Positions 10,690 through 22,959 of a DNA stretch of 64,000 nt are shown piece by piece. The first letter of the stretch is position 1. Every line of letters starts with the position of its first letter. The position numbers were made by a program, and so were the translations under genes. The notes below the pieces were generated by a model. It was not told the origin of the DNA, did not search any database, and saw only the letters and a list, made by a program, of their open reading frames with translations. Where the stretch lies: the NCBI GenBank assembly GCA_964023205.1, contig OZ026845.1, positions 9,496,001 through 9,560,000 on the forward strand, written 5' to 3'. This DNA comes from Lutraria lutraria (lineage: Eukaryota; Mollusca; Bivalvia; Venerida; Mactridae).

Positions 10690-13600
10690 CATATAGTCAA
10701 CTTCAAGAATGTAAACATTAAATATACAAACAAGTCTCTGAACATTATATATACAGTCAAGTATGTAAACATTATATATAATATAGTCAAGTAGGTAAAC
10801 ATTATTTATATAGTCAAGTATGTAAACATTATATAAACAGTCAAGTATGTAAATATTACATATATAGTCAAGAATGTAAACATTATATATATATAGTCAA
10901 GTATGTAAACATTATATGTGTAGTCAAGTTTGTAAACATCATATATATAGTCAAGTATGTTAACATTATATAATATAGTCAAGTATGTAAACATTATTTA
11001 TATAGTCAAGTATGTAAACATTATATAAACAGGTAAGTATGTAAACATTATATATATAGTCAAGTATGTAAACATTATATAAACAGGTAAGTATGTAAAC
11101 ATTATATATATAGTCAAGTATGTAAACATTATATAATATAGTCAAGTATGTAAACATTATATATATAGTCAAGTATGTAAGCATTATATATATAGTCAAG
11201 TATGTAAACATTATATATATAGTCAAGTATGTAAATATTATATATATAATCAAGTATATAAACATTATATATATAATCAAGTATGTAAACATTATATAAA
11301 CAGGTAAGTATGTAAACATTATATATATAATCAAGTATGTAAACATTATATATTTAATCAAGTATGTAAACATTATATATAGTCAAGTATGTAAACATTA
11401 TATATATAGTCAAGTATGTAAGCATTATATATATAGTCAAGTATGTAAACATTATATATATATAGTCAAGTATGTAAACCTTATATATACAGTCAAGTTT
11501 GTAAACATTATATATATATAGTCAAGTATGTAAACATTATATATATATATAGTCAAGTATGTAAACATTATATAATATAGTCAAGTATGTAAACCTTATT
11601 TATATAGTCAAGTATGTAAACATTATATAGACAGTCAAGTATGTAAACATTATATAATATACTCAAGTATGTAAACATTATTTATATAGTCAAGTATGTA
11701 AACATTATATAAACAGTCAAGTATGTAAACATTATATAATATACTCAAGTATGTAAACATTATTTATATAGTCAAGTATGTAAACATTATATAAACAGTC
11801 AAGTATGTAAACATTATATATTTATATAGTCAAGTATGTAAACATTATATAATATAGTCAAGTATGTAAACATTACATATATAGTCAAGTATGTAAACAT
11901 TATATAAACAATCAAGTATGTAAACATTATATAAACAATCAAGTATGTAAACATTATATAAACAATCAAGTAGGTAAACATTATATAAACAATCAAGTAT
12001 GTAAACATTATATAAACAATCAAGTATGTAAACATTATATAAACAATCAAGTATGTAAACATTATATAAACAATCAAGTATGTAAACATTATATAAACAA
12101 TCAAGTATGTAAACATTATATAAACAATCAAGTATGTAAACATTATATAAACAATCAAGTATGTAAGCATTATATAAACAATCAAGTATGTAAGCATTAT
12201 ATAAACAATCAAGTATGTAAACATTATATAAGCAATCAAGTATGTAAACATTATATAAACAATCAAGTATGTAAACATTATATAAACAATCAAGTATGTA
12301 AACATTATATAAACAATCAAGTATGTAAACATTATATAAACAATCAAGTATGTAAACATTATATAAACAATCAAGTATGTAAACATTATATAAACAATCA
12401 AGTATGTAAACATTATATAAACAATCAAGTATGTAAACATTATATAAACAATCAAGTATGTAAACATTATATATATAGTCAAGCCTGTAAACATCATATA
12501 TACATGTGTAGTCAAGTATGTTAACATTATTTATACATGTGTAGTCAAGTATGTTAACATTATTTATACATGTGTAGTCAAGTATGTAAACATCATATAT
12601 ACATGTGTAGTCAAGTATGTTAACATTATATATACATGTGTAGTCAAGTATGTTAACATTATTTATACATGTGTAGTCAAGTATGTTAACATTATATATA
12701 CATGTGTAGTCAAGTATGTTAACATTATTTATACATGTGTAGTCAAGTATGTTAACATTATTTATACATGTGTAGTCAAGTATGTTAACATTATTTATAC
12801 ATGTGTAGTCAAGTATGTAAACATCATATATACATGTGTAGTCAAGTATGTTAACATTATTTATACATGTGTAGTCAAGTATGTTAACATTATTTATACA
12901 TGTGTAGTCAAGTATGTTAACATTATTTATACATGTGTAGTCAAGTATGTTAACATTATTTATACATGTGTAGTCAAGTATGTTAACATTATTTATACAT
13001 GTGTAGTCAAGTATGTTAACATTATTTATACATGTGTAGTCAAGTATGTTAACATTATTTATACATGTGTAGTCAAGTATGTTAACATTATACATGTGTA
13101 GTCAAGAATGTTAACATTATTTATACATGTGTAGTCAAGTATGTTAACATTATTTATACATGTGTAGTCAAGTATGTTAACATTATATATACATGTGTAG
13201 TCAAGAATGTTAACATTATTTATACATGTGTAGTCAAGTATGTTAACATTATTTATACATGTGTAGTCAAGTATGTTAACATTATATATACATGTGTAGT
13301 CAAGTATGTTAACATTATTTATACATGTGTAGTCAAGTATGTTAACATTATTTATACATGTGTAGTCAAGTATGTTAGCATTATTTATACATGTGTAGTC
13401 AAGTATGTTAACATTATTTATACATGTGTAGTCAAGTATGTTAACATTATTTATACATGTGTAGTCAAGTATGTTAACATTATTTATACATGTGTAGTCA
13501 AGTATGTTAACATTATTTATACATGTGTAGTCAAGTATGTTAACATTAATTATACATGTGTAGTCAAGTATGTTAACATTATATATACATGTGTAGTCAA

Positions 13601-15045
13601 GTATGTTAACATTATTTATACATGTGTAGTCAAGTATGTTAACATTATTTATACATGTGTAGTCAAGTATGTTAACATTATTTATACATGTGTAGTCAAG
13701 TATGTTAACATTATTTATACATGTGTAGTCAAGTATGTTAACATTATTTATACATGTGTAGTCAAGTATGTTAACATTATTTATACATGTGTAGTCAAGT
13801 ATGTTAACATTATATATACATGTGTAGTCAAGTATGTTAACATTATTTATACATGTGTAGTCAAGTATGTTAACATTATTTATACATGTGTAGTCAAGTA
13901 TGTTAACATTATTTATACATGTGTAGCCAATATGTTAACATTATTTATACATGTGTAGTCAAGAATGTTAACATTATTTATACATGTGTAGTCAAGTATG
14001 TTAACATTATTTATACATGTGTAGTCAAGTATGTTAACATTATTTATACATGTGTAGTCAAGTATGTTAACATTATTTATACATGTGTAGTCAAGTATGT
14101 TAACATTATTTATATAGTCAAGTATGTAAGCATTATATATATAGTCAAGTATGTAAGCATTATATATATAGTCATGTATGTAAACATTATTTATATAGTC
14201 AAGTATGTAAGCATTATATATATAGTCAAGTATGTAAGCATTATTGATATAGTCAAGTATGTAAACATTATATATATAGTCAAGTATGTAAGCATTATAT
14301 ATATAGTCAAGTATGTTAACATTATTTATATAGTCAAGTATGTTAACATTATTTATATAGTCAAGTATGTAAACATTATATACAGTCAAGTATGTAAACA
14401 TTATATATATAGTCAAGTATGTTAACATTATTTATATAGTCAAGTATGTAAACATTATATACAGTCAAGTATGTAAACATCATATATATAGTCAAGTATG
14501 TAAACATTATTTATATAGTCAAGTATGTAAGCATTATATATATAGTCAAGTATGTAAGCATTATTGATATAGTCAAGTATGTAAACATTATATATATAGT
14601 CAAGTATGTAAGCATTATATATATAGTCAAGTATGTTAACATTATTTATATAGTCAAGTATGTTAACATTATTTATATAGTCAAGTATGTAAACATTATA
14701 TACAGTCAAGTATGTAAACATCATATATATAGTCCAGTATGTAAACATTATATGTATAGTCAAGTATGTAAACATTATATACAGTCAAGTATGTAAACAT
14801 TATATACAGTCAAGTATGTAAACATCATATATATAGTCAAGTATGTAAACATTATATGTATAGTCAAGTATGTAAACATTATACATACATGTACATGTGT
14901 ATAGTCAGGTATGTAAACATTATATATATAGTCAAGTATGTAAACATTATATATAGTCAAGTATGTAAACATTATATATACATGTATAGTCAAGAATGTA
15001 AACATTATATATATAGTCAAGTATGCAAATATTATATATATAAGT
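10690..15045. repeat. 4.35-kb satellite of related 27-bp and 33-bp units
   Basis: All units share the core TCAAGTATGTWAACATTAT. Four blocks are visible. (a) 10690-11880: 26-30 bp units with TATATA linkers of variable length. (b) About 11880-12470: some 22 nearly identical 27-bp units linked by ATAAACAA. (c) About 12490-14100: some 48 nearly identical 33-bp units linked by TATACATGTGTAG. (d) 14100-15045: mixed 27-bp units, in which a run of several units (14110-14460) is repeated at 14495-14790. Because 27 and 33 are multiples of three, long stop-free frames occur on both strands; they are by-products, not genes. The blockwise homogeneity indicates separate recent expansions. Confidence 0.95.
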
Positions 15046-15165
15046 TAATGTTTATTGTTTGTATATTGTCGTTTATTCACGCATACAATTGTATATTTTT
15101 GTATGACGATGAGTTGTAATGTCTAATGCCTCTAAAGACTAAATAAAGTAACTGTTCTGTTCTGT
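15046..15165 (+). mobile_element. LINE 3'-end fragment
   Basis: A short segment ends ACTAAATAAAGTAACTGTTC followed by TGTTCTG, that is, an AATAAA signal and then a (TGTTC)n simple-repeat tail. CR1/Jockey-like LINEs commonly end in such pentamer tails, so this is probably a heavily 5'-truncated copy. It directly abuts the end of the 27-bp array. There is no coding content, and identification rests only on the tail. Confidence 0.4.
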
Positions 15166-16454
15166 AAGCCAAAAGCCAGGTCACTCCCTAGTTTCTCACC
15201 TGTTTTACTTATTAATACTTGTTTGTTGCTATGGTTCACCTGCCATATATTTAATCTATAATTTGTTTGTACGAATAATATTTATTTAATCAATTTGCTC
15301 ATATTAATTGGCCGCCACTTTCACCGACTTATTAACATTCGAGCCACATAAAACAACGGTTTGCGACTAATGAATCATGTCATTATTACAAGGCAGCACC
15401 CGAGAAAAGTATATGAATATTTGATCAGGTTTTAGATTTATCAAGATCCCGAAAGCAGATCTGATTAAAACATGTAACTTAACCACACATATACTGTTTA
15501 TGATTTACCATAACTGGGGCTGAATTATTAATAGTAGTAAAGATACATCAATATTAACAAATACGTACATATTTATTCATTATAACCCAATATTGAAACA
15601 CGTCCATCAAAGGATATTGTAATACACAGGAACTACGGATTAAAATCGATATGTTATTTCTATTGGTGTTTCGTGGTAATGTTGTAGGCTATGTATAATG
15701 TAATGAACATGGGTCGCTACGTTAAATCTTGAGAATTAAGTTAATGAAAGTCTGTCGAATTTGAGATAGTGTATAATATATTTTATTATGAAAGTATATA
15801 CAGTACGATAAAGACTATTTATATCATTGATTGAGTCTGCTTTAGTGGGGCTAGCATCTTCAGTGAAGGAGAATCAGTATCAAAGATATTATAAGGGCTA
15901 ATTCAGGGGAAGTAACAAGGTCATTATTTTACATGTCTTAACTGGGTTACCTCCCTTATCATCAAACTTCAGGATGTACAGCATTATAGCGCTTAAGGCA
16001 GATTCAAACATTGCTTAACATTACTATAACAAAATAATAGTTATCAGTGAAACTTCAAGTAGACCACTTTATTTAATATCATGACCAATCCTTATAACAA
16101 CATTATATTTTCAGACCTGTGTTTTGATATTTCCTCGAGTTCAACTCGATAATGTATTATGCGGAAATAGAAAAGCCCTTCCAAGAACATTAGTAGAATC
16201 AATATATGTATGTAGATTCATATATCTAGGCATAAGATCTCATTTTACTTTCATATCACTCGGTGTATTTGTATGCCTTAAATCAGGTAGTTTTATTACG
16301 ATAAAACTACCTGCTTAGATACACGTACACACGAGCAATTGTTTCATGTTCATTTTATTCGTACCTTTTTTGGATTTCAATTTTGTATGTTCAACATATT
16401 TGATCAATACATGGTACACCGCCATTGAATAAGTTTACATACGAGCCTTGTTCA
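15166..16454. other. Non-coding; perfect hairpin at 16284-16313
   Basis: No supported gene. The only notable structure is a perfect inverted repeat, CAGGTAGTTTTAT (16284-16296), loop TACG, and its exact reverse complement (16301-16313). It could act as a small stem-loop if transcribed; nothing shows that it is. Confidence 0.45.
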
Positions 16455-16925
16455 TGTAATACACTCAGCCTTAGACAAGTAAGCCATCCCAGCCTTGGAC
16501 AAGCAAGACATCCCAGCCCTGGACAAGTAAGACATCCCAGCCTTGGACATGTAGACATTCCGGCCTTGGACTAGTAAGACATCCCAGCCTTGGACATGTA
16601 AGACAGACATCCCAGCCTTGGACAAGTAAGACATCACGGCCTTGGACATCTAAGACAGACATCCCAGTCTTGGACATGTAAGACATCCCGGCCTTGGACA
16701 TGTAAGACAGACATCCGAGCCTTGGACATGTAAGACATCCCAGCCTTGGACATGTAAGACAGACATCCCAGCCTTGGACATGTAAGACAAACATCCCAGC
16801 CTTGGACATGTAAGACAAACTTCCCAGCCTTGGACAAGTAAGACATCCCAGCCTTGGACATGTAAGACAAACATCCCAGCCTTGGACATGTAAGACATCA
16901 CAGTCTTGGACATGTAAGACATCAT
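16455..16925. repeat. 24/28-bp minisatellite
   Basis: About 18 units with core ACATCCCAGCCTTGGACATG TAAG. The basic unit is 24 bp, and a 28-bp form carries an extra GACA or GACA-like insertion. The array is richer in GC than its surroundings. Several overlapping minus-strand frames through it repeat LHVQGWDV- or SYMSKAGM-like peptides in different registers, so none is called as coding. Confidence 0.9.
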
Positions 16926-17629
16926 ATGTTTCATTTTTGTTCAACAAATAATCCTCATTATAAGATAACAGATTATGTAATCAAACCAACAGCATGCAGG
17001 TGAGTGATGTACAGGAAGGGGATTAGATCAATTGGCTACAAATGAAAAAGAGGCAATTGAAATATATGTCTGTTATTATAAGTTGCTGGATTAAACCGGC
17101 CGATAAACCAGTATATCAATAATTATGATCTGAAAATTCATGCTTTTGATGTCATGAAAGAGAACAGACAGACTTACACACCTCGTATAAATTACATTTT
17201 AGTGGGTTTTTTTTGTAGTTTCACATTTTATTTCACAACTGAAAATAAACACAATTCGTATGAGCTCATGTTTTTATTTAGCTGATGATTTTGTTGTTCA
17301 TTGTTTATCGAAGACTGATAATTAATTTGTTACACATACATGTACACAAAATACATTCCACACATACTAGTCAATAGATGAAAACATTATATACTAGTGA
17401 TTGGACACAGAAAACATCGTCGACATGTTATGAGTACAAAATACATGTTTTACATGCATGTACACAGTATACACGGCAGCGAAATCAGTCTGTGTTATCG
17501 TGTTACAGTAATATCCTAGGAACCTTTGACAAAGTTTTGACTGAGTCCAGTTTCTTAGTAAATGGCGCAACGAAACATAATCACAACACGAAATATCCCC
17601 AATAATTTAAGCCTGTGGCCCCACATAGC
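16926..17629. other. Non-coding stretch
   Basis: No gene or repeat supported. A 75-codon plus-strand frame at 17378-17605 shows no recognisable motif. Confidence 0.35.
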
Positions 17630-18460
17630 TCATTGGCTAGAATGTAAAGTATGCGGCTCAGCATAGCTTAGCAATGAGAGAATTATGTAAGTGGACCTCA
17701 CATATCTTATTAATTAGAGAGTTATGTAAGTGGCCCCAACATAGCTTATTAACTATACAGTAATGTAAGTGGCCCTCACATAGCTTATTAACTAGAGAGT
17801 TATGTAAGTGGCCCCAACATAGCTTATTAACTAGACAGTAATGTAAGTGGCCCTCACATAGCTTATTAACTAGAGAGTTATGTAAGTGGCCCTCACATAG
17901 CTTATTAACTAGAGAGTTATGTAAGTGGCCCCAACATATCTTATTAACTAGAGAGTTATGTAAGTGGCCCCAACATATCTTATTAACTAGAGAGTTATGT
18001 AAGTGGCCCCAACATAGCTTATTAACTAGAGAGTTATGTAAGTGGCCCCAACATAGCTTATTAACTAGAGAGTTATGTAAGTGGCCCCAACATAGCTTAT
18101 TAACTAGAGAGTTATGTAAGTGGCCCCAACATGTCTTAGTGACTAGACAGTAATGTAAGTGGCCCCAACATAGCTTATTAACTAGAGTGTTATGTAAGTG
18201 GCCCCCACATATCTTAGTGACTAGACAGTTATGTAAATGGCCCTAACATAGCTTATTAACTAGAGAGTTATTTTAGTGGCCCTTACATAGCTTATTAACT
18301 AGAGAGTTATTTTAGTGGCCCTTACATAGCTTATTAACTAGAGAGTTATGTAAGTGGCCCCCATATAGCTTATTAACTAGAGAGTTATGTAAGTGGCCCT
18401 CACATAGCTTATTAACTAGAGTGTTATCTAGCCTACCCTATACATATAGCGCATTACCTA
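17630..18460. repeat. 39-bp minisatellite
   Basis: About 20 units of 39 bp with core ATAGCTTATTAACTAGAGAG, then TTATGTAAGTGGCCCCAAC. Most units contain GTAAGT, the consensus 5' splice site, on the plus strand. Outer units are more diverged than central ones. The array lies just beyond the 3' end of the LicD gene. Confidence 0.92.
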
Positions 18461-18620
18461 GACTGAGTCAACATAGTCCTTTAACTAGAGAGTAATATAT
18501 GCAGTCCTCAGATTACAGGTAATCATATATTTGTATAAAACTTCAAAGGTGAAACACAGCTGCGAAAAATACTGATAAAACTGTGAAAATAACGACAGAA
18601 TCATTAACTTCAAATTCACG

Positions 18621-19694
18621 CTAACAAGAATGTGTTCTTTGTCGGATTTTAAACACAATTTGTGCATTAAACACAAGCTTCCTGTTAAAAAAGCCACCAT
18701 TTTCTTTTTCAAATACAAAAGGAAAATATTCAAATAGTCTTTTACACGGAACGCTCACTTGTTTATCTTTGGTGATATTCTCAAATATATGTGAATATGT
18801 AGACGTCACACATAAATCAGTATTATAAGTTTTTGATAAAACTTTCATCGGACATTTTGGAATGGGTAATGAAATTGTTTCGAATGGGCTGTAGGTCAAC
18901 GGAAATACATCTCGCTTAGAGTACACATATGTAGCTTTATACATTGGTGTGGAGTCCCAGATATGTGTATCATTTTCTGAAAACAAAAATACATCAATAT
19001 AGGGCCATTTTTCATTTGAATCACATTTATAATGAATAGAACTGTCGTCTGTATTTGATGAAGTTTGTGAAGGGCATGGTGCGCCATGTTGCCTTTTATA
19101 AAACTTCCACTGTCTGTTGTCGGGCGATTCCATCGAGTATTCATTTATACTCAACAAATGTTTCAATCGATGACTGTCTGTAATATTCACAAGAACGTCA
19201 ATATCATCATCCCAGGGAATTAATCCAAAATGTCTGAACGAACCCAACAGGGAACCACCGTACAACATATATATGATTTCATTTTGTTCGCAAATATTAG
19301 AAAACACGTTCAATAGATCAACAAGCGCTGTGTGTTGTAACTGAGTTATTGTCTGAGCAAATGCTTTGTATCTTGGTTTACTTGTACGTCGTAATAAAGT
19401 TCTGTTTTCCCAAGAGGGCATTTCTGAAAATTTCTCTCTGAATATTGTCTGTCTGTATTGTATCTCACTGACAGCTGAAATTTTGTCTCGAATGTGTTGA
19501 TACATTCCATAATATTCGTTTACTTTTAATTCGGATAAAACACTTTGTTCTGCTGGTCCCTCGTCCATCAAATTTATAGTATGGTCATTTTGATTGATCT
19601 TTGAAAATACAATGCATACAAACAGTAACATGCAAACTATTATAGAAATGTACACAACTAAAATCAGTTTCATGTATTTTGGTGTCAATTTCAT
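18621..19694 (-). CDS. LicD/fukutin-like transferase, single exon
   Basis: A complete 357-codon intronless gene. Residues 1-8 are cytosolic and basic, residues 9-30 form one hydrophobic helix (signal anchor), and the rest is lumenal, as in type II Golgi enzymes. The nucleotidyltransferase-fold signature runs through residues 146-167: GGSLLGSFRHFG followed by PWDDDIDV, where the aspartates bind metal. A second block, KWPYIDVFLF, is at 229-238. This layout is that of the LicD/FKTN family, which transfers phosphocholine (bacterial LicD) or ribitol phosphate (fukutin, FKRP) to glycans. The substrate here cannot be told from sequence. The family is expanded in molluscs and other lophotrochozoans, often as intronless genes. 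The start is the first ATG before the anchor. No AATAAA was seen before the downstream array at 18460. Confidence 0.85.
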   Translation of the reverse strand: MKLTPKYMKLILVVYISIIVCMLLFVCIVFSKINQNDHTINLMDEGPAEQSVLSELKVNEYYGMYQHIRDKISAVSEIQYRQTIFREKFSEMPSWENRTLLRRTSKPRYKAFAQTITQLQHTALVDLLNVFSNICEQNEIIYMLYGGSLLGSFRHFGLIPWDDDIDVLVNITDSHRLKHLLSINEYSMESPDNRQWKFYKRQHGAPCPSQTSSNTDDSSIHYKCDSNEKWPYIDVFLFSENDTHIWDSTPMYKATYVYSKRDVFPLTYSPFETISLPIPKCPMKVLSKTYNTDLCVTSTYSHIFENITKDKQVSVPCKRLFEYFPFVFEKENGGFFNRKLVFNAQIVFKIRQRTHSC

Positions 19695-21279
19695 ATTTTG
19701 TTGGGTGTGATGTAGATAAGTAGTTAGAAGAAATCACCATGGAGACATGTAGCAAGTTTTCTATGTCAGTAGATATAAATTGACGAGGTGTTAACAACCT
19801 ACGGGATGCTCCTATTTATCACTTTACAATGTGCTACACGTTCTCCGGTGGTAAACATTCATGACCCGACAAATGGACATGAAGAGAATGGGGAAAATCA
19901 AGTAAACGATAAAATCCAACTTCTGTTAGACCAGACGACATTTAAACAATACATCGTATCCTTCACGTGCGTTATAGAATCATCATGATGAACTGTTTGA
20001 GTACGTCCACTTGACACTGTGAATACATACAACAGTTTTGGAAGAATGGTATACATGTACATATATTCTCACTTTGAACAAAACTACAAATATCTTTCTC
20101 ACATGTCTTTAATTGCTGCTAACAGACACGTACATACTGATCCAATATAACTCTTTATTAATGAGTATCCAATTATAGAAGTGTTCAACATAATCCGTTA
20201 TTTATACTTGATATATACAATTGAAGTTCATTTCACACAACACGTGTATTATAAATCACGTGCATGGCAATGTTTTCATACCATGTCAATATTTACAAAT
20301 ATTCACCAAGAACACTCCATCTAGACATGTGTTCATACCTTGCCAAAATTTTACATGTACATATATTCCCAACGAACACTTCATCTAGACATGTTTTCAT
20401 ACCTTGTCAATATTTTACAAACATTTCCACACGAACACCACATCTAGTAATGTCTTCATACCTTGTCAATATTTTATTCGAAAATCGAATTCTATAATAT
20501 CTCATCGAATTAATTATAAACACCACAACACAACATCCTCTTAAGGTATTAACAATAAAGCAAAAATAATCTTTCACTGAGACTAATAATTTGGTAAATA
20601 CAAAAGTTGTATAACTCGCTCTAATTACAACAGATGACAGCTAGTATTCAACAACGGGATATAATTCCTAGTTGATCAAAAACATTTTTTCCAAATCACT
20701 AAATGAAAACTGATCAAAATCGAACCATATTGGTGAGAAAATACCAATCCATTAGCATCAAGTATTAACGGTCAGCATGTTATACTAAATATAGCCTGAC
20801 TACTACTATACCAATGCCTAATTTGGTTGAGAGAAACACATAGCGAAAAGAGCTAGCCGGACCCCTGACAGTTACAAATATTGGTTATTATCCGAATCAC
20901 GTGACACCGTTTGGCAGAATTGTACAGCATAGATAGCCGTTACCATGGCGAGGGTCGATAAGGATATGAATCCCTTTGGACTCCAGAAACAAACAATTCT
21001 TTTGAAATAATTGGATGTCTGAAATATAGACACAATGAGCGCCGATAAATTGATGATTTTTACAAAAAAGTGGAGATATTTTAGCGCGATACTTGAATTT
21101 CTGTTGAATGTCAAACAGCTAACTTCAGTTTCTTTTTATAAGAAAATCTAAAATCTGGGGAAGTAATATCAAGCTTATGAAATACTTTTCAGTTATATAC
21201 CTTTTAACTACAGACAGTTCAACAAGCTAACATAATTAAGCAATGTAACGTAATAAAATATGTCAACATGCCAGTGTAA
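19695..21279. other. Non-coding; ~62-bp repeat at 20262-20480
   Basis: Probable upstream region of the LicD gene. Between 20262 and 20480 about three diverged units of 59-64 bp recur, recognisable by CATCTAGACATGTNTTCATA at 20318, 20382 and 20441. No supported coding sequence. Confidence 0.5.
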
Positions 21280-21545
21280 CGTTTTCAAACTCTCCCCGAT
21301 TCAAGTTCTCTCCCCCCCCCCCTCGGTAACATGAAAACGTTTGCAGATTATCCCCGGGAATTTATAAAACGTTTTTAAGTTACCGGGAGGGGTACAATTA
21401 AAAACTTTTGAGATAACCCCCTCCATTTTCAAATACCCTACCCGGTAATCTAAAAACATTTTCATGTTACCCGGGGCGCTTTGAAAACATTTTCATATTA
21501 CCCCGGGGATGCTTAGAAAACGTTTTCAGATTACCCCGGGTAATA
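21280..21545. repeat. Degenerate repeat with palindromic GAAAACGTTTTC core
   Basis: About six imperfect units of roughly 35-45 bp alternate an AAAACGTTTT or AAAACATTTT core with a G/C run such as TTACCCCGGGG. The palindrome GAAAACGTTTTC and the CCCCGGGG self-complement give each unit stem potential. Related units recur at 22960-23145. Confidence 0.7.
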
Positions 21546-22039
21546 ATTTGGAAATTCATAATAAGAGAGAGCTTGCACACGAATATGGAGATTACAAACA
21601 CATAAATGCATGTATTACATTTATTTAGCAACCATAAAGTGAGTTCGATCACCATCACAGGCGGGTTGGATTTTGCATTTGCAAAATAAAGGAAGTTTTC
21701 GGGATTATTTAGGAGTGTAGCGATACTTTTTATAATTCATCAAAGTTGTTCGATCTTATTGCATATAATTAATACGGTCATGCGTTAATTATGAATATAT
21801 ATGTTAAGAGCTTTCCTCTTATGTGTTTGTTTGGGAGATTCTGTGAATTTTACCCAAAGGGGTCTGGGTTTAACATATATGCTATGTCAACCTTTATTAA
21901 TAACCAATAGCGTGGTCCTAATGACGAAATCATATGACGTATGTCATATACTGGCAAGTTCATTTCTTCATTATGGAATCATATTAGCCCCCCAAAATAG
22001 ATATTTTTTTAAATATTGTAGGTTTTCTGAACACAAGTA
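21546..22039. other. Non-coding stretch
   Basis: No gene supported; a 79-codon plus-strand frame at 21801-22040 has no recognisable feature. Confidence 0.35.
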
Positions 22040-22200
22040 AATGTGTGATAGCAAAGGTCAGGTCTTGCATTATTTAAAAAAATAATTGAATAAGGGTGTA
22101 TACTCTCCATGACCCTAGTAGGATTCCGTAGCTTCATGTAATTATTGCGTAAATTCAGTTATGAAATACAGGAACATATATGCCAATAAACCATGTTAAC
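22040..22200. repeat. Local duplication, copy 1
   Basis: About 160 bp, recognised by CAGGTCTTGCATT, TTGAATAAGGGTGTATACTC, TAGGATTCC and CAATAAACCATGTT. It recurs in the same order and orientation about 745 bp to the right (22785-22930). Copies are diverged by scattered substitutions and small gaps. Nothing suggests coding. Confidence 0.75.
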
Positions 22201-22619
22201 CGCTCCCGCTATGTTCGGTTTGTCCTGTTAGGTACAGTCGTGCTGCTATGTTCGGTTTTTTATCGTACAGGAAATGAGCAAGGAAAGTTTTTACTTGATT
22301 TTCATATATTCCTTTTTTAATAAGGAAGGAAATAATTGTTGCTATATATTAAGATGACTTTTAATTGCAAGTCATAAAAATCCTAGACTATTTACTCATA
22401 AAATAAGAAAGATACGGCGAGTTAAAGTGCAAGGTAATTGCGAAAAATAGATATTTTGCTGTTTGTCGACTATTTACAGTCTTAAAGCATAAGAAAGTAT
22501 ATTTCTGAAAATAAAATCATAAACTGCAATGCTTACTGCATACTCTGACATAAAGATTTTGTTATTGTCCGTTTTATAGTGGAGAAATCGACTTGTAAAC
22601 AAACATAGGTGAAAATAAT
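22201..22619. other. Spacer between duplicated segments
   Basis: Contains two copies of GCTATGTTCGGTTT (about 22209-22260) and otherwise unremarkable AT-rich DNA. No gene seen. Confidence 0.4.
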
Positions 22620-22790
22620 TGGTCCTGCTCCGGTTAGACATAGGTCCTGCTCGGGGTAGACTCAGTCCTGCTACGTGTGCAACTCATCCTGCTACGTGTG
22701 CGGTTAATGTCCCGCTACGTGTGCGGTTAATGTCCCGCTACGTGTGCGGCTAATGTCCCGCTACGTGTGCGGCTAAGTTTGTGTGGAATT
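22620..22790. repeat. 22-bp minisatellite
   Basis: Units with core TGTCCCGCTACGTGTGCGG, about four good copies preceded by three or four diverged ones (GGTCCTGCTCCGGTTAGAC, CAGTCCTGCTACGTGTGCAA). It directly adjoins duplicate copy 2. Confidence 0.75.
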
Positions 22791-22930
22791 GCACAGGTCA
22801 TGTCTTGCATTTTGTTAATTAATTGAATAAAAGCGCGTAATCTCCATAACCCTAATAGGATTCCAAAGCTTCATATAATTATATATTCAGTTTAGAAATA
22901 CAGGAATTACATGTCAATAAACCATGTTGA
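22785..22930. repeat. Local duplication, copy 2
   Basis: Diverged copy of 22040-22200: CAGGTCATGTCTTGCATT, ATTGAATAAAAGCGCGTAAT, ATAGGATTCC and CAATAAACCATGTTGAC occur in the same order. Confidence 0.75.
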
Positions 22931-22959
22931 CTGTGACTAATTTAGTACGAATTATAACC

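Noticed and set aside
11814..14428. Very long stop-free frames on both strands (up to 416 codons) through the 27/33-bp array
   Set aside because: They arise because both unit lengths are multiples of three and the unit lacks stops in some frames. Several frames and both strands are open at once, and the peptides are simple unit repeats.
16452..16947. Overlapping minus-strand frames in the 24-bp array
   Set aside because: Four overlapping frames give equivalent low-complexity peptides in different registers, with 4-bp insertions changing frame. No sign of selection for one frame.
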